A stretch of DNA of 64,000 bases from assembly GCA_034667465.1 (NCBI GenBank), contig JAXDJV010000027.1, positions 189,870-253,869 of the forward strand, in the 5' to 3' direction. Of the stretch, positions 53,292 through 61,900 are shown in pieces. How positions within the stretch are numbered: the stretch's first letter is position 1; each line of letters opens with the position of its first letter. Made by a program: the position numbers and the translations under genes. The notes below the pieces were generated by a model. The model searched no databases and was not told where the DNA came from. It worked only from the letters and a program-made list of their open reading frames with translations. Source of the stretch: JAOBAU01 sp034667465. Its GTDB lineage: Bacteria; Acidobacteriota; Thermoanaerobaculia; Gp7-AA8.

Positions 53292-53301
53292 TAGCGGACT
53301 C

Positions 53302-54546
53302 TCACTTTGTCGAAGTTCGGATGGTCGCCATCCGGATGGACGGCTCGGTACCGCCGCCGTTCCAGACGACGGCGACATTCTGCTTCGAAACGGCGAGGCG
53401 TGGGAACCCCACCGCGGCTGATGATGTTGTTTCGGCGACGATCGTCGCATTTCCGCGCGTGCCGTCATTGCCGATGCGTCGCGCTTCGATGCGTGTCTTG
53501 TCGCCGCTCTGCTCGAGCCATGTCACGATCGCCGATCCGTCATCGAGCAGCGCGACGTCGACGTGACCGAGCGGCTTTCCGTCGTCGACGACGGTCGGCG
53601 CACCGAAGTTCGCGCCGGAGTCGCGCGAGAACGCCACGTTGACGCGCGCGTGATTCCCCGCGTCGGTGAACCACGCGGCGACGACGTTCTTTCCGTTCGC
53701 GTCGAGCTGCGGACCGTTCACCGGACAGGCGGCGATCTTCCATCCATCGGCGTGCAACGTCTTAGGCTGCGTCCACCCTTCGAGTGTCAAACGAACCACC
53801 TGGATGTCGCGCACTTCGTCCGCCGAGCGATCGCGATACGCGACGACCGGGCCGTCATCCGTCATCGCCGCCGCCGTCTGGCAGCAATCGCAAACGCGCG
53901 GGTCGAGCGTGACCGCGGCGGAGAGCTTTCCGGCTGCATCAATGGTTGCGGCGTGCAACTCGTTCTCCGCGTCGCTGGCGGTTTGCTGCGCCGCCTTCGC
54001 GCCGTCGATCCAGATGACATGCGCCGAACGATCGTGCGCGGGCAGGAGCGATGCGAATCCGAACTCGCTCGCGACATCGGCGTGCGGCCGCAGCGGAGCG
54101 CTCCACGTCGCGCCATTGTCGGTCGACTGCGCGACGCGAATCGACGTCGCTTCTCCCTTCGTCTCGATCCACTGCGCGTACAACGTTCCTTCCGGCGCGA
54201 CAGCGATCGAGGGGAAATCGGCCTTGTTCACGAGCAGCCGGCCGTGCGTGATCATCCGCGGCTGAAACCAGTTGCCATCCCGGTACGGCGCAAAGCTGAA
54301 GCTCGATGTCGCTTTCTCGATCCAGCTGACGACGAAGCCGCCGTTCCGGTCGGCGGCGATGTTCGGCTCGACGCTCGCGCCGCTGAACGGCACGCGGATC
54401 GCCGTGACGACGAGGTCGGCGCTCGGATGCGGCGCCGGCGTCCGGTGTTTCGTCGCAACGATCGGCCGCGACTCTTCCGTGCAGGCCACTGCGGCCAGCG
54501 CGGCGAGGAGGATCGGAATGCAGCGTGGGACGACGCGCAACATCAT
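53302..54546 (-). CDS. BNR/sialidase-like repeat lipoprotein
   Basis: 414 residues. Lipobox LAAVAC at residue 22, then about six sialidase-like beta-propeller repeats with Asp-box-type S-x-D-x-G-x-x-W (STDNGATWSAP; SRDSGANFGAP). A conserved cysteine cluster CDCCQ occurs near residue 222. Most such proteins lack sialidase activity and act as binding or scaffold propellers; no catalytic triad is visible. Cotranscribed with tlpA, which may act on the cysteine cluster (inference). Confidence 0.77.
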   Translation of the reverse strand: MMLRVVPRCIPILLAALAAVACTEESRPIVATKHRTPAPHPSADLVVTAIRVPFSGASVEPNIAADRNGGFVVSWIEKATSSFSFAPYRDGNWFQPRMITHGRLLVNKADFPSIAVAPEGTLYAQWIETKGEATSIRVAQSTDNGATWSAPLRPHADVASEFGFASLLPAHDRSAHVIWIDGAKAAQQTASDAENELHAATIDAAGKLSAAVTLDPRVCDCCQTAAAMTDDGPVVAYRDRSADEVRDIQVVRLTLEGWTQPKTLHADGWKIAACPVNGPQLDANGKNVVAAWFTDAGNHARVNVAFSRDSGANFGAPTVVDDGKPLGHVDVALLDDGSAIVTWLEQSGDKTRIEARRIGNDGTRGNATIVAETTSSAAVGFPRLAVSKQNVAVVWNGGGTEPSIRMATIRTSTK

Positions 54547-54564
54547 TCGCAGCTTACTTGAAAT

Positions 54565-54593
54565 GAAAAAGCCCCGCGATTCTCGCGGGGCTT
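54565..54593 (-). terminator. Intrinsic terminator of the rplY operon
   Basis: On the minus strand AAGCCCCGCGA pairs with TCGCGGGGCTT (11 bp, 3-nt loop) and is followed by TTTTT. A standard Rho-independent terminator just after rplY. Confidence 0.9.
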
Positions 54594-54616
54594 CGGTTCG
54601 TTCGATGTGATGCGGA

Positions 54617-55264
54617 TTACGCTTCGTCTTTCTTTCCCTTGGTGATGACCTCGGGCTCCGACGTCACCGCACCTTCCACAGGTTCCGGCGCCGCCTCCAC
54701 CTTCGCCTGGGTCACACCGACGACGACGCGCTCCGGGTCGTCGAGCACGCGCACGCCCTCCGGAAGCTTGAGGTCGGAAATGCGCAGGTACTGGTGGCTG
54801 TCGAGCGACGTGACGTCGACGTCGATCGAATCGGGGATCGCGTTCGGCAGGCACTCGACGTGGAGCTCGCGCACCTGAAAGTCGAGGATTCCGCCGCCGT
54901 TCTTCACGCCGATCGCCGTTCCGGTGTGATGCACCGGAATGGTGACGCGGACCTTCTCGTCCATGATCACGCGCACGAAATCGATGTGCGTGATCTTGCG
55001 CGAGATCGGATGGATGGTCATGTCCTTGACCATCGCGTGGCGCTGTTGATCGGTGCCCGCCATCTTCAGCAGGAAGATGGACCGGATGCCGTGCTCGCTC
55101 TTCTGAATCAGTTCGGAGATCGCCTTGCGATCGACGGCGATTTTCGCCGGATCACGATGGCCGCCATAGACGACCGCCGGGATCTTCCCTTCCGCGCGCA
55201 ACTTCCGCGCGACACCCTTCCCCGCGTCGTCGCGGTTCAACACTTCCAACGTGACCTCAGCCAT
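54617..55264 (-). CDS. rplY: Ribosomal protein bL25 (long Ctc form)
   Basis: 215 residues: N-terminal 5S-rRNA-binding bL25 domain (GKGVARKLRAEGKIPAVVYG) and the TL5/Ctc C-terminal beta domain (VRELHVECLPNAIPDSIDVDV). An acidic/lysine tail completes it. Cotranscribed with prs, a conserved pairing in many bacteria. Followed by a strong terminator. Confidence 0.95.
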   Translation of the reverse strand: MAEVTLEVLNRDDAGKGVARKLRAEGKIPAVVYGGHRDPAKIAVDRKAISELIQKSEHGIRSIFLLKMAGTDQQRHAMVKDMTIHPISRKITHIDFVRVIMDEKVRVTIPVHHTGTAIGVKNGGGILDFQVRELHVECLPNAIPDSIDVDVTSLDSHQYLRISDLKLPEGVRVLDDPERVVVGVTQAKVEAAPEPVEGAVTSEPEVITKGKKDEA

Positions 55265-55410
55265 GATGCAGATACTCCTTCTCTGGTATACGCAGCAAAT
55301 CGTGTTGAAAGGCGGCGGAAGGGGAAAAATTCCACCTCAGGACGCTTCCCCTGCCGAAGGGGATGAACCCATGTACGTAAACGGGGGCCGGGCCATTGGC
55401 AACCAGCGCC

Positions 55411-55425
55411 GCGGGCCGTGCCCGC
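55411..55425 (-). other. Hairpin in the prs-rplY gap
   Basis: GCGGGC / GCCCGC with a CGT loop directly after the prs stop. The 55265-55425 gap otherwise holds no gene. Without a T tract it may simply protect the prs 3' end or reduce read-through. Confidence 0.35.
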
Positions 55426-56373
55426 CTACATATCGAAGAGCGAGCTGACCGAGTCTTCGTTATGAATCCGCTTGATCGCCTCGGCCAGCAGATCGGCGAT
55501 CGAGAGCGCCGTCAGCCGTGGGCACTCGGCCTGTTTGTCGGCCATGGCCATGCTGTTCGTCGTCACGACCATCTCCAGCTCCGACTCGTTGATGCGCTGG
55601 ATCGCGGGGCCGGAAAGCACCGCGTGCGTGCACGATGCGGAGATCGAGCGCGCCCCTTTCGCGATCAGCGCTTCGACCGAATGAATCAGCGTTCCGGCAG
55701 TGTCGATGATGTCGTCGACGACAAACACATTGCGGCCTTCGACGTCACCGATGATGTTCATCACCTCGGTCTGATTGGCGGCGACGCGGCGCTTGTCGAT
55801 GATCGCCAGCGTCGCGCCGAGGCGTTTGGCGTAGGCGCGAGCGCGCTCGACGCCGCCCGCGTCGGGAGAGACGATCGTCAGATCTTCCATCTGCGCTTTG
55901 CGAAGATGGCCGACGATGACCGGCGCGGCGAACAGGTGATCGACAGGAATGTTGAAGAAGCCCTGAATCTGCGACGCATGCAGGTCGAGCGTGAGGACGC
56001 GATCGGCGCCGGCGGCGGTGATGAGATCGGCGACGAGCTTCGACGTGATCGGCACGCGCGGCTTGTCTTTGCGATCCTGCCGCGCGTAGCCGTAGTACGG
56101 CAGAACGGCGGTGACGCGTCGCGCGGACGAGCGCTTGAACGCGTCGAGCATGATCAGCAGCTCCATCAGATTGTCGTTGACGGGAGGCGCTGTCGGCTGG
56201 ATGACGAAGACGTCGGCGCCGCGGACGTTCTCATCGATCTGCACGTAGTTCTCGCCGTCGGAAAAGCTGTAGAGCGAAACGTGACCGCATTCGATGTCGA
56301 GGAGCGCGCAGATCTCCTGAGCGAGGACCGGATGGGCTCTTCCGGTGAAGATCTTGAGCGGACCGTAGGACAA
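55426..56373 (-). CDS. prs: Ribose-phosphate pyrophosphokinase
   Basis: 315 residues, normal length. It makes PRPP from ribose-5-phosphate and ATP. Motifs: LPYYGYARQDRKDKPR, DLHASQIQGFF, and the PRPP loop VVDDIIDTAGTL. TTG start 56373; a TATAAT box (56387-56382) ends only 8 nt before it, so the message is probably leaderless or almost so. First gene of prs-rplY. Confidence 0.95.
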   Translation of the reverse strand: MSYGPLKIFTGRAHPVLAQEICALLDIECGHVSLYSFSDGENYVQIDENVRGADVFVIQPTAPPVNDNLMELLIMLDAFKRSSARRVTAVLPYYGYARQDRKDKPRVPITSKLVADLITAAGADRVLTLDLHASQIQGFFNIPVDHLFAAPVIVGHLRKAQMEDLTIVSPDAGGVERARAYAKRLGATLAIIDKRRVAANQTEVMNIIGDVEGRNVFVVDDIIDTAGTLIHSVEALIAKGARSISASCTHAVLSGPAIQRINESELEMVVTTNSMAMADKQAECPRLTALSIADLLAEAIKRIHNEDSVSSLFDM

Positions 56374-56519
56374 GCGTGCGGATTATACAAATCGATGATC
56401 GCGACGCCACAGATAAGAAACGTGGTGGCCGGCGCTTCGTCCGCCATCGTCAGTCTCAACCCGCGCATTGTCGCGCCCGGCATTTCCCGACCGGGCGGTC
56501 GGTCGGGTACACTGACCGA

Positions 56520-57782
56520 ATGCCGACCATCACTTCCGAGAGTCCCGCGGCCGATCGCGTCCCAGCCTACTCGTGGTACGCCCTCGCGCTCCTCAGCGCG
56601 GTCTACGTCCTGAACTTTCTCGATCGGACAGTCATCTACGTCCTTTTCACACCGATCAAGAAAGAGCTCGCGCTTACCGATCTGCAGCTCGCGCTGGTCG
56701 GAACGTTGTCGTTCGTGATCCTTTACACGAGCCTCGGCATTCCGTTCGGACGGCTCGCCGATCGCGGCAGCCGGAAGCTCATGATCGGCGCCGGGCTCGC
56801 GATCTGGAGCCTTTTCTCCGGACTGACGGGATTCGCGCATTCCTTCGGCGCGCTCTTCTTCTGCCGGCTGATGGTCGGCGTCGGCGAAGCGACGCTCGGT
56901 CCGGCCGCGCTGTCGCTGCTCAGCGATTACTTTCCGCCGCGCATGCGCGCGACGGTGCAATCGATCTACGCATCGGCGATCGCGCTCGGCGGCGGTCTCG
57001 CATTTTTTCTCGGCGGCTCGATCGGTCAGGTATACGGCTGGCGCTGGGCGTTCTACCTGCTCGGATTTCCCGGACTCCTGCTGGCCGTGCTCGTGTTCGC
57101 ACTGCGCGAACCGCCGCGCGGCAATACGGAAACGACGCCGATCGCCGCAAGCAGCAGCGACTGGAAGCTGCTGTTCCGCTCGAAGCCGCTGCTTTATCTG
57201 TTCGCCGGATACGCGCTCTTCGCACTGTCGTCAAACAATCTCGGCATCTGGGCAACCGCGTTCTTCGTGCGCGTGCATCACATGACGCTGCTGCAGATCG
57301 GCTTCGCCGGCGGCATTCTCTCCGTCGTCGTCGGAATCCCGGTCACGATCCTCGGCGGCTACTACGCCGATCGCGTCAGCCGCAAGTTCCGCGGCGGACG
57401 GATGGCCGTCACCGCCTGCGCCGCACTCGCGTCAATCCCGCTCTGGCTCGGCCTGCTCTACATCAACAACCTGATCGTGTTGTTGCTGCTCAATGTGGTG
57501 CTTTACGGCCTCGCGCTGATGTGGGTCGGCCCCGCCGCCGCGGACATCCACGACATCGCCGGCCCCAACCTCCGCGGCCTCGGCATCGGAATCTTTTTCT
57601 CGATCGCCAATATCGCCGCCTACGGCATCGGCTCGCCGCTCATCGGAAGACTCAGCGACGTGCTTGGAGTGGCGACGAATCCCGAGCAGATGAGAATCGC
57701 GCTGCTGGTGTGTCCCGCAGCGTGCGCGCTGAGCGCGGTGTTGTTATGGATGGGAAGCAGGGCGCGGGCGGGGGCGCAGTGA
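56520..57782 (+). CDS. MFS transporter
   Basis: 420 residues with twelve transmembrane helices; FLDRTVIYVLFTPIKKEL and GRLADRGSRKLM (MFS signature loop) near the N-terminus, YYADRVSRKF in the second half. Resembles the Spns/hexuronate-type MFS group. Substrate unknown. A TACACT box ends 6 nt before ATG 56520. The region 57783-57840 after it holds nothing recognisable. Confidence 0.9.
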   Translation: MPTITSESPAADRVPAYSWYALALLSAVYVLNFLDRTVIYVLFTPIKKELALTDLQLALVGTLSFVILYTSLGIPFGRLADRGSRKLMIGAGLAIWSLFSGLTGFAHSFGALFFCRLMVGVGEATLGPAALSLLSDYFPPRMRATVQSIYASAIALGGGLAFFLGGSIGQVYGWRWAFYLLGFPGLLLAVLVFALREPPRGNTETTPIAASSSDWKLLFRSKPLLYLFAGYALFALSSNNLGIWATAFFVRVHHMTLLQIGFAGGILSVVVGIPVTILGGYYADRVSRKFRGGRMAVTACAALASIPLWLGLLYINNLIVLLLLNVVLYGLALMWVGPAAADIHDIAGPNLRGLGIGIFFSIANIAAYGIGSPLIGRLSDVLGVATNPEQMRIALLVCPAACALSAVLLWMGSRARAGAQ

Positions 57783-57840
57783 CGCGGTTTTGCGGAAGTC
57801 GGATTCGCTCGACCGCATTCGCCACCCGCAGGCACGGAGA

Positions 57841-57990
57841 GTAATCCGCGCGCTTCGTCGTCCACGCTGTCGTCACCTGGAAAATCGTCATGAGCATCAA
57901 TACCGGAGCGCTGACAAACAGGTGTTTCAGTTTCGCCTGCGGCTACAACTCTTTCAATGCAACCGGCGATGCTGCGGCGTCCCTTCCGCG
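57841..57990 (-). pseudogene. Relic of a duplicated immunity-like gene
   Basis: Just after the stop of the 145-residue gene, the minus strand reads SPVALKEL and stop (57943), closely matching the last residues of the immunity candidate at 58573 (SRVVLKEL). The surrounding DNA is similar over about 30 nt. A second short match, TKRADY (57841-57858) against TKRAGY of the immunity protein, lies further on. The order is scrambled, as expected for decayed tandem copies. The matches are short. Confidence 0.4.
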
Positions 57991-58428
57991 CTACGACATC
58001 GCACGCCAGGCGAGCGCAGCGCCGATGAGTAATGCGATGGAGACGAGCGCGAACAGCAGTCGTGTCGCGCGCGGATGCGGGACGAGGGTCTCGATCGGCA
58101 ACGTCTCGAGGAGGTCGTAAGGACCGGCAGCTTCGCGGTCCGCGTCCCGCAGCACCACCTGTTTCCACGCCACAAGATAGCGTTGCCGGAGCATCACTTT
58201 CAGAGGAACGTCCGGACGCAGTGTGCGCACGCGCGCGTAAAGCGACTCATGCGCCACGACTGCGTTCCATCGCCTGCCGATAGCGGCGAATTCGTCGGCC
58301 GTCCTGAAGGTCGTCGCTTCAACGACACGGCGATCCTTTGTGAGCCGGCCATCGAGGTGCCAGCGAAGGAGACCGCGCGCGAACGGGGTAACGATCGCCA
58401 GCCGGTAGACGCCGCGCGGAGGCTTCAT
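57991..58428 (-). CDS. Hypothetical protein with C-terminal membrane anchor
   Basis: 145 residues, basic N-terminal part and one C-terminal helix (LLFALVSIALLIGAALAW), so a tail-anchored protein. No family is recognised. ATG 58428 overlaps the stop of the 37-residue gene upstream (ATGA), so the two are coupled. It is two genes downstream of the Rhs toxin tip and could be a second immunity or accessory protein. Confidence 0.6.
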   Translation of the reverse strand: MKPPRGVYRLAIVTPFARGLLRWHLDGRLTKDRRVVEATTFRTADEFAAIGRRWNAVVAHESLYARVRTLRPDVPLKVMLRQRYLVAWKQVVLRDADREAAGPYDLLETLPIETLVPHPRATRLLFALVSIALLIGAALAWRAMS

Positions 58429-58538
58429 TCGCGGGGTATCGTCGCCATCGCGCAGACGACGATCGCCACCGGATACAACCAGAAATACGGGAATGGTCCC
58501 CACCACGCGTTCGCAGCGAATGGCGGGTTCTGCCTCAT
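58425..58538 (-). CDS. 37-residue aromatic-rich membrane peptide
   Basis: ATG 58538 to TGA 58425. Sequence features: WWGPFPYFWLYP followed by a hydrophobic stretch VAIVVCAMA, so one short membrane segment. It overlaps the next gene by ATGA. Very small and without homologues that I recognise; kept because of the overlap, the uniform reading frame and its place in the Rhs locus. Confidence 0.5.
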   Translation of the reverse strand: MRQNPPFAANAWWGPFPYFWLYPVAIVVCAMATIPRE

Positions 58539-58572
58539 ATGTGAATCGCGTAGCTCGTCCGCCCCCGCTGGC

Positions 58573-58992
58573 CTACAACTCTTTCAACACAACCCGAGAT
58601 GTTCGTGAAGCGATTTCCTCAACGACCTTCGCGTAAACCGCCGCGTCATCCTCTGTCGCACGTCCGAAGTTCACGACCCGCTCGCAGGCATCGCGATACA
58701 GCCGGTACTCACGCTGCCCGGGAACTGTGCGCAGCTCGCACGCGTAACCCGCGCGCTTCGTCAGCATCGTGACGAACGCCTCCGCCACGGCGCCGGCGGA
58801 CACACGCTGACGCGGGTCCGCCACCTCTCCGGTGAGGGCTGCCGACCATTCGACTTCCTCGATCGGCCGTTCGTCGAGCGCGCGGAGAAGACTCTCCAGA
58901 ATCTCGGCGACGACCGGAATCTCCTCATCAACATCCCAGAAGAGACCTACTCCATCCGGTCCCGGCTCATAAGAAATGACGGTCTGGCTCAC
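58573..58992 (-). CDS. Candidate immunity protein for the Rhs toxin
   Basis: 139 residues, acidic (DVDEEIPVVAEILESLLRAL; DERPIEEVEWSAAL), with no signal peptide or membrane helix. The GTG start shares bases with the Rhs stop (TAGTG), the arrangement usual for toxin-immunity pairs. No known immunity family is recognised. Duplicate traces downstream (57841-57990) agree with the way Rhs cassettes accumulate orphan immunity genes. Assignment rests on context. Confidence 0.6.
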   Translation of the reverse strand: MSQTVISYEPGPDGVGLFWDVDEEIPVVAEILESLLRALDERPIEEVEWSAALTGEVADPRQRVSAGAVAEAFVTMLTKRAGYACELRTVPGQREYRLYRDACERVVNFGRATEDDAAVYAKVVEEIASRTSRVVLKEL

Positions 58993-61900
58993 TATGCAGC
59001 GTCCTTCAGGATCTCCCTGACGACGGGAGCCGCTTCTCGAATGAATTCGATCACTTCCGCTCCCCCCTCTGCGGCACCGGTCGCAACTCCATAAGCACCG
59101 ACTGCCTCCAGTATGAGTCCGCCAACGAAGATTACGACGATCGCGACGGCAGTCGCACCGAGGATGTAGTAGTCGGCGCAAAAAGCGAAATGCACATCGG
59201 TGCCACCTGCTACAGGGTCATCGATGATGAAACAGATCACGTGACGGATCGTGCTGTACCAGAGACCGATATGAATGTTGAACTTCGGGCTCTTGTTGCC
59301 GTAGTTCCCGGTAGTCTTTCCGGTCTGGGCCCATTTCAGCTGCTTAATGTTCAGGTGACCATAGACGATCCGTCCCGGCCCCCACCACGGAATGTCATAT
59401 GGGTGACTCTCCAGATGGACGTAGACGTTGTACGCATAGTCGCCCTTGTACCAGCAGAATCCTGGTGCAAGCGGATCGAAATTGCCTGACTTGTCCGTGC
59501 TCGGGCCGAACACGTTGTCCTCTTTTGTTTTCGAAAGACAGTAGAGTCCCAGAGGATCAGCGTTTCCGATCGGATCGTTGTTCGCATAGGCATACTCGCT
59601 GAAACCAGGTTGCCCGTGTTGCATCGGGTCGCGACTTGTGAAGCGACCGGCACCGGTGTCGTAGTAGCGGGCCCTGTTCTGCATCAGCGATCCCACCGAA
59701 TTCTCACGTGCTGCGTACGACAGGCGCGTAAAAGGGTGATCGTTCGGCGTGCCGACGCGCGTCAACGCGCCGAACGACGAGAAGGTCTGCCGATACTCGA
59801 TCTGCCCATTGCTGTTCGTCACGGCAGTCACGCTGCCAACGCCATCGTGAAGCAGGTACGTCGTGCGGTTCCAGTTTCTCCAGTACTCGGCAAGTGGCTG
59901 ATCGAGTCCGGGCGCGTAAACGCGATAAACCCAGACGGTTCCGTTTGGATGCAGATCGACGATCGGATTCGCCTGACGGTCGTATTGGACGCGAGCGCCA
60001 CCCTGATCGGCAGCCGGGCTTGAAAACGAGGCCCGAAGTCCGGTTGGACCGTATTGATTCGTCTCCGAGCCATCGATCCCGGTGATCTGCTTCAGCCGGT
60101 TCACTGCGTCGTACTGATAGGTCGCCGTACCGGACGGAGAGCTCTTCGACGTCAGGTTTCCGCGATCGTCATAGCTGTAGGTCGTAGTTCCTGCGGTAAG
60201 CATCCGGTTGGCGGCGTCGTAGGTGTACGCGGTCGGCGCGGATCCTTCGGTGGTTTTGGTGAGCCGGTTGCCGACACGGTCATAGACGAACCACTCGGCT
60301 GGCGAACTGCCGTTGCCGGTCGCACGCGTCAGCTGGTTCATGACGTCGTAGGAATAGGTTGTAGCCGTCCCGCTCATGTCGACGATCGAAGTCCGATTAC
60401 CGACGGCGTCGAAGTTGTACGACCAAGCCTGCAGCACGTTGGAGGCGATGTCCTTGCTGACCATCTCGGTCATTCGCGAATCGGCGTCGTACCGACACGA
60501 GGTCTTCACGCCATTCGGATAAGAGAGCTCGGTGCGATGGTCGAGCGTGTCGTAGCCGAAACCAAAGCGACCCAGTACAGAGTCGTCGATGAGCGTAAGG
60601 CGATTCTTCGCGTCGTACGTGTATCTCGTCTGGGCAAGGTTCGCATGGGTCATCGAAGCGAGATTTCCCACGGCATCGTATGCATAAGCGGTGGTCAAAC
60701 TCGTCACGCTGCTGCGGATCGATGTGACGCGGCCATCCGCGTCGTAGGTATACGTCAGAGTTTCATTCGGATTCGCGGCGCTGATTCGATTCCCGGCAGC
60801 GTCGTATGCAAACGACTCAGTAGTACCGTCGGGATACGCAATCCCCATCAGGCGATGGCCGGTATATAAGTACCGCGTACTTGCACCCGCCGGATCGACT
60901 TTTGTTTCGAGATTGCCGATCACATCGTAGGTCAGCGACGACCTTTTCCCGAGCGGGTCGGTGGACCCAACGATTCTGTTCAGCGCATCGTACGCAAAGG
61001 TCCAGGCGTTTCCATTTGCGTCTTTGGTTCCGACCTTATTGCCGTTCGCGTCATAGCTGAAGGTGGTGACGCCGCCGTTCGGATTCGCAACACGAACGAT
61101 ATGCCCTGCTTCGTCGTACCCAAACATCGTGACGTTCCCGTTCGCGTCGGTCTCTGCGATCCGGTGGCCGGCCTTGTCGTACTCCGTGCGGACCGTATGT
61201 GACATGGCGTCGGTAACCGCGACCACGCGTCCCATCACGTCAAATTCCTGATGGACTTTGTGACCCTGCGGATCGGTAATGTCGCAAAACGACGAACCTG
61301 AGTCTCCTCCGCTGCACGAAGGGCATCCGGTAGCACCGCCGCTTCCGATTCCGGCGCAGTATCCGAACGTCCATGAGACTCCGTTTGCATCAGTCGCCAG
61401 AAGGGGACGCCCAATACTGTCGTACGTGAATCGCGCGACATTACCGCGGGGGTCGATCAGCTGGACGAGGTTGCCTGCCGCGTCATACACAGATCGCGTC
61501 AGCGCGCCAGTCGCGTCCTTCACAGTCAATACACGCCCCTCGGCGTCGTAGGTGTGGAAGGTCGTGCCGTGAGGCGTCTTTACCGACGTCTTTCGTCCCG
61601 CGTCATCGTAGGTGATCTCGGTACGGCCGCCGTACGGATCGACCATCGTCGATATGTGGCCCCGTGCGTCATACGTGATGGACGTCCGGTTGCCGGCAGC
61701 ATCCTGGATCGCCGTGATCCGCCCGTACATGTCCGGAAACAGTTGCGTGACCTTGCCCGTGGCGTCGGTCGAAGCAGTCACGGAGCCTGCGGAGTTCCAG
61801 GCCAGAGTCGAAGTGTTGCCAGCCGCATCTGTCACCGACGTTACTTCACCGACGGCATCATAAGTGCGATGAGTCGCCAGACGGTTGCCATTGACGGTTC

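Noticed and set aside
57652..57900. 82-residue minus-strand frame opposite the MFS gene end
   Set aside because: Mostly antisense to the transporter; no signal or domain. Only the short immunity-like traces were kept.
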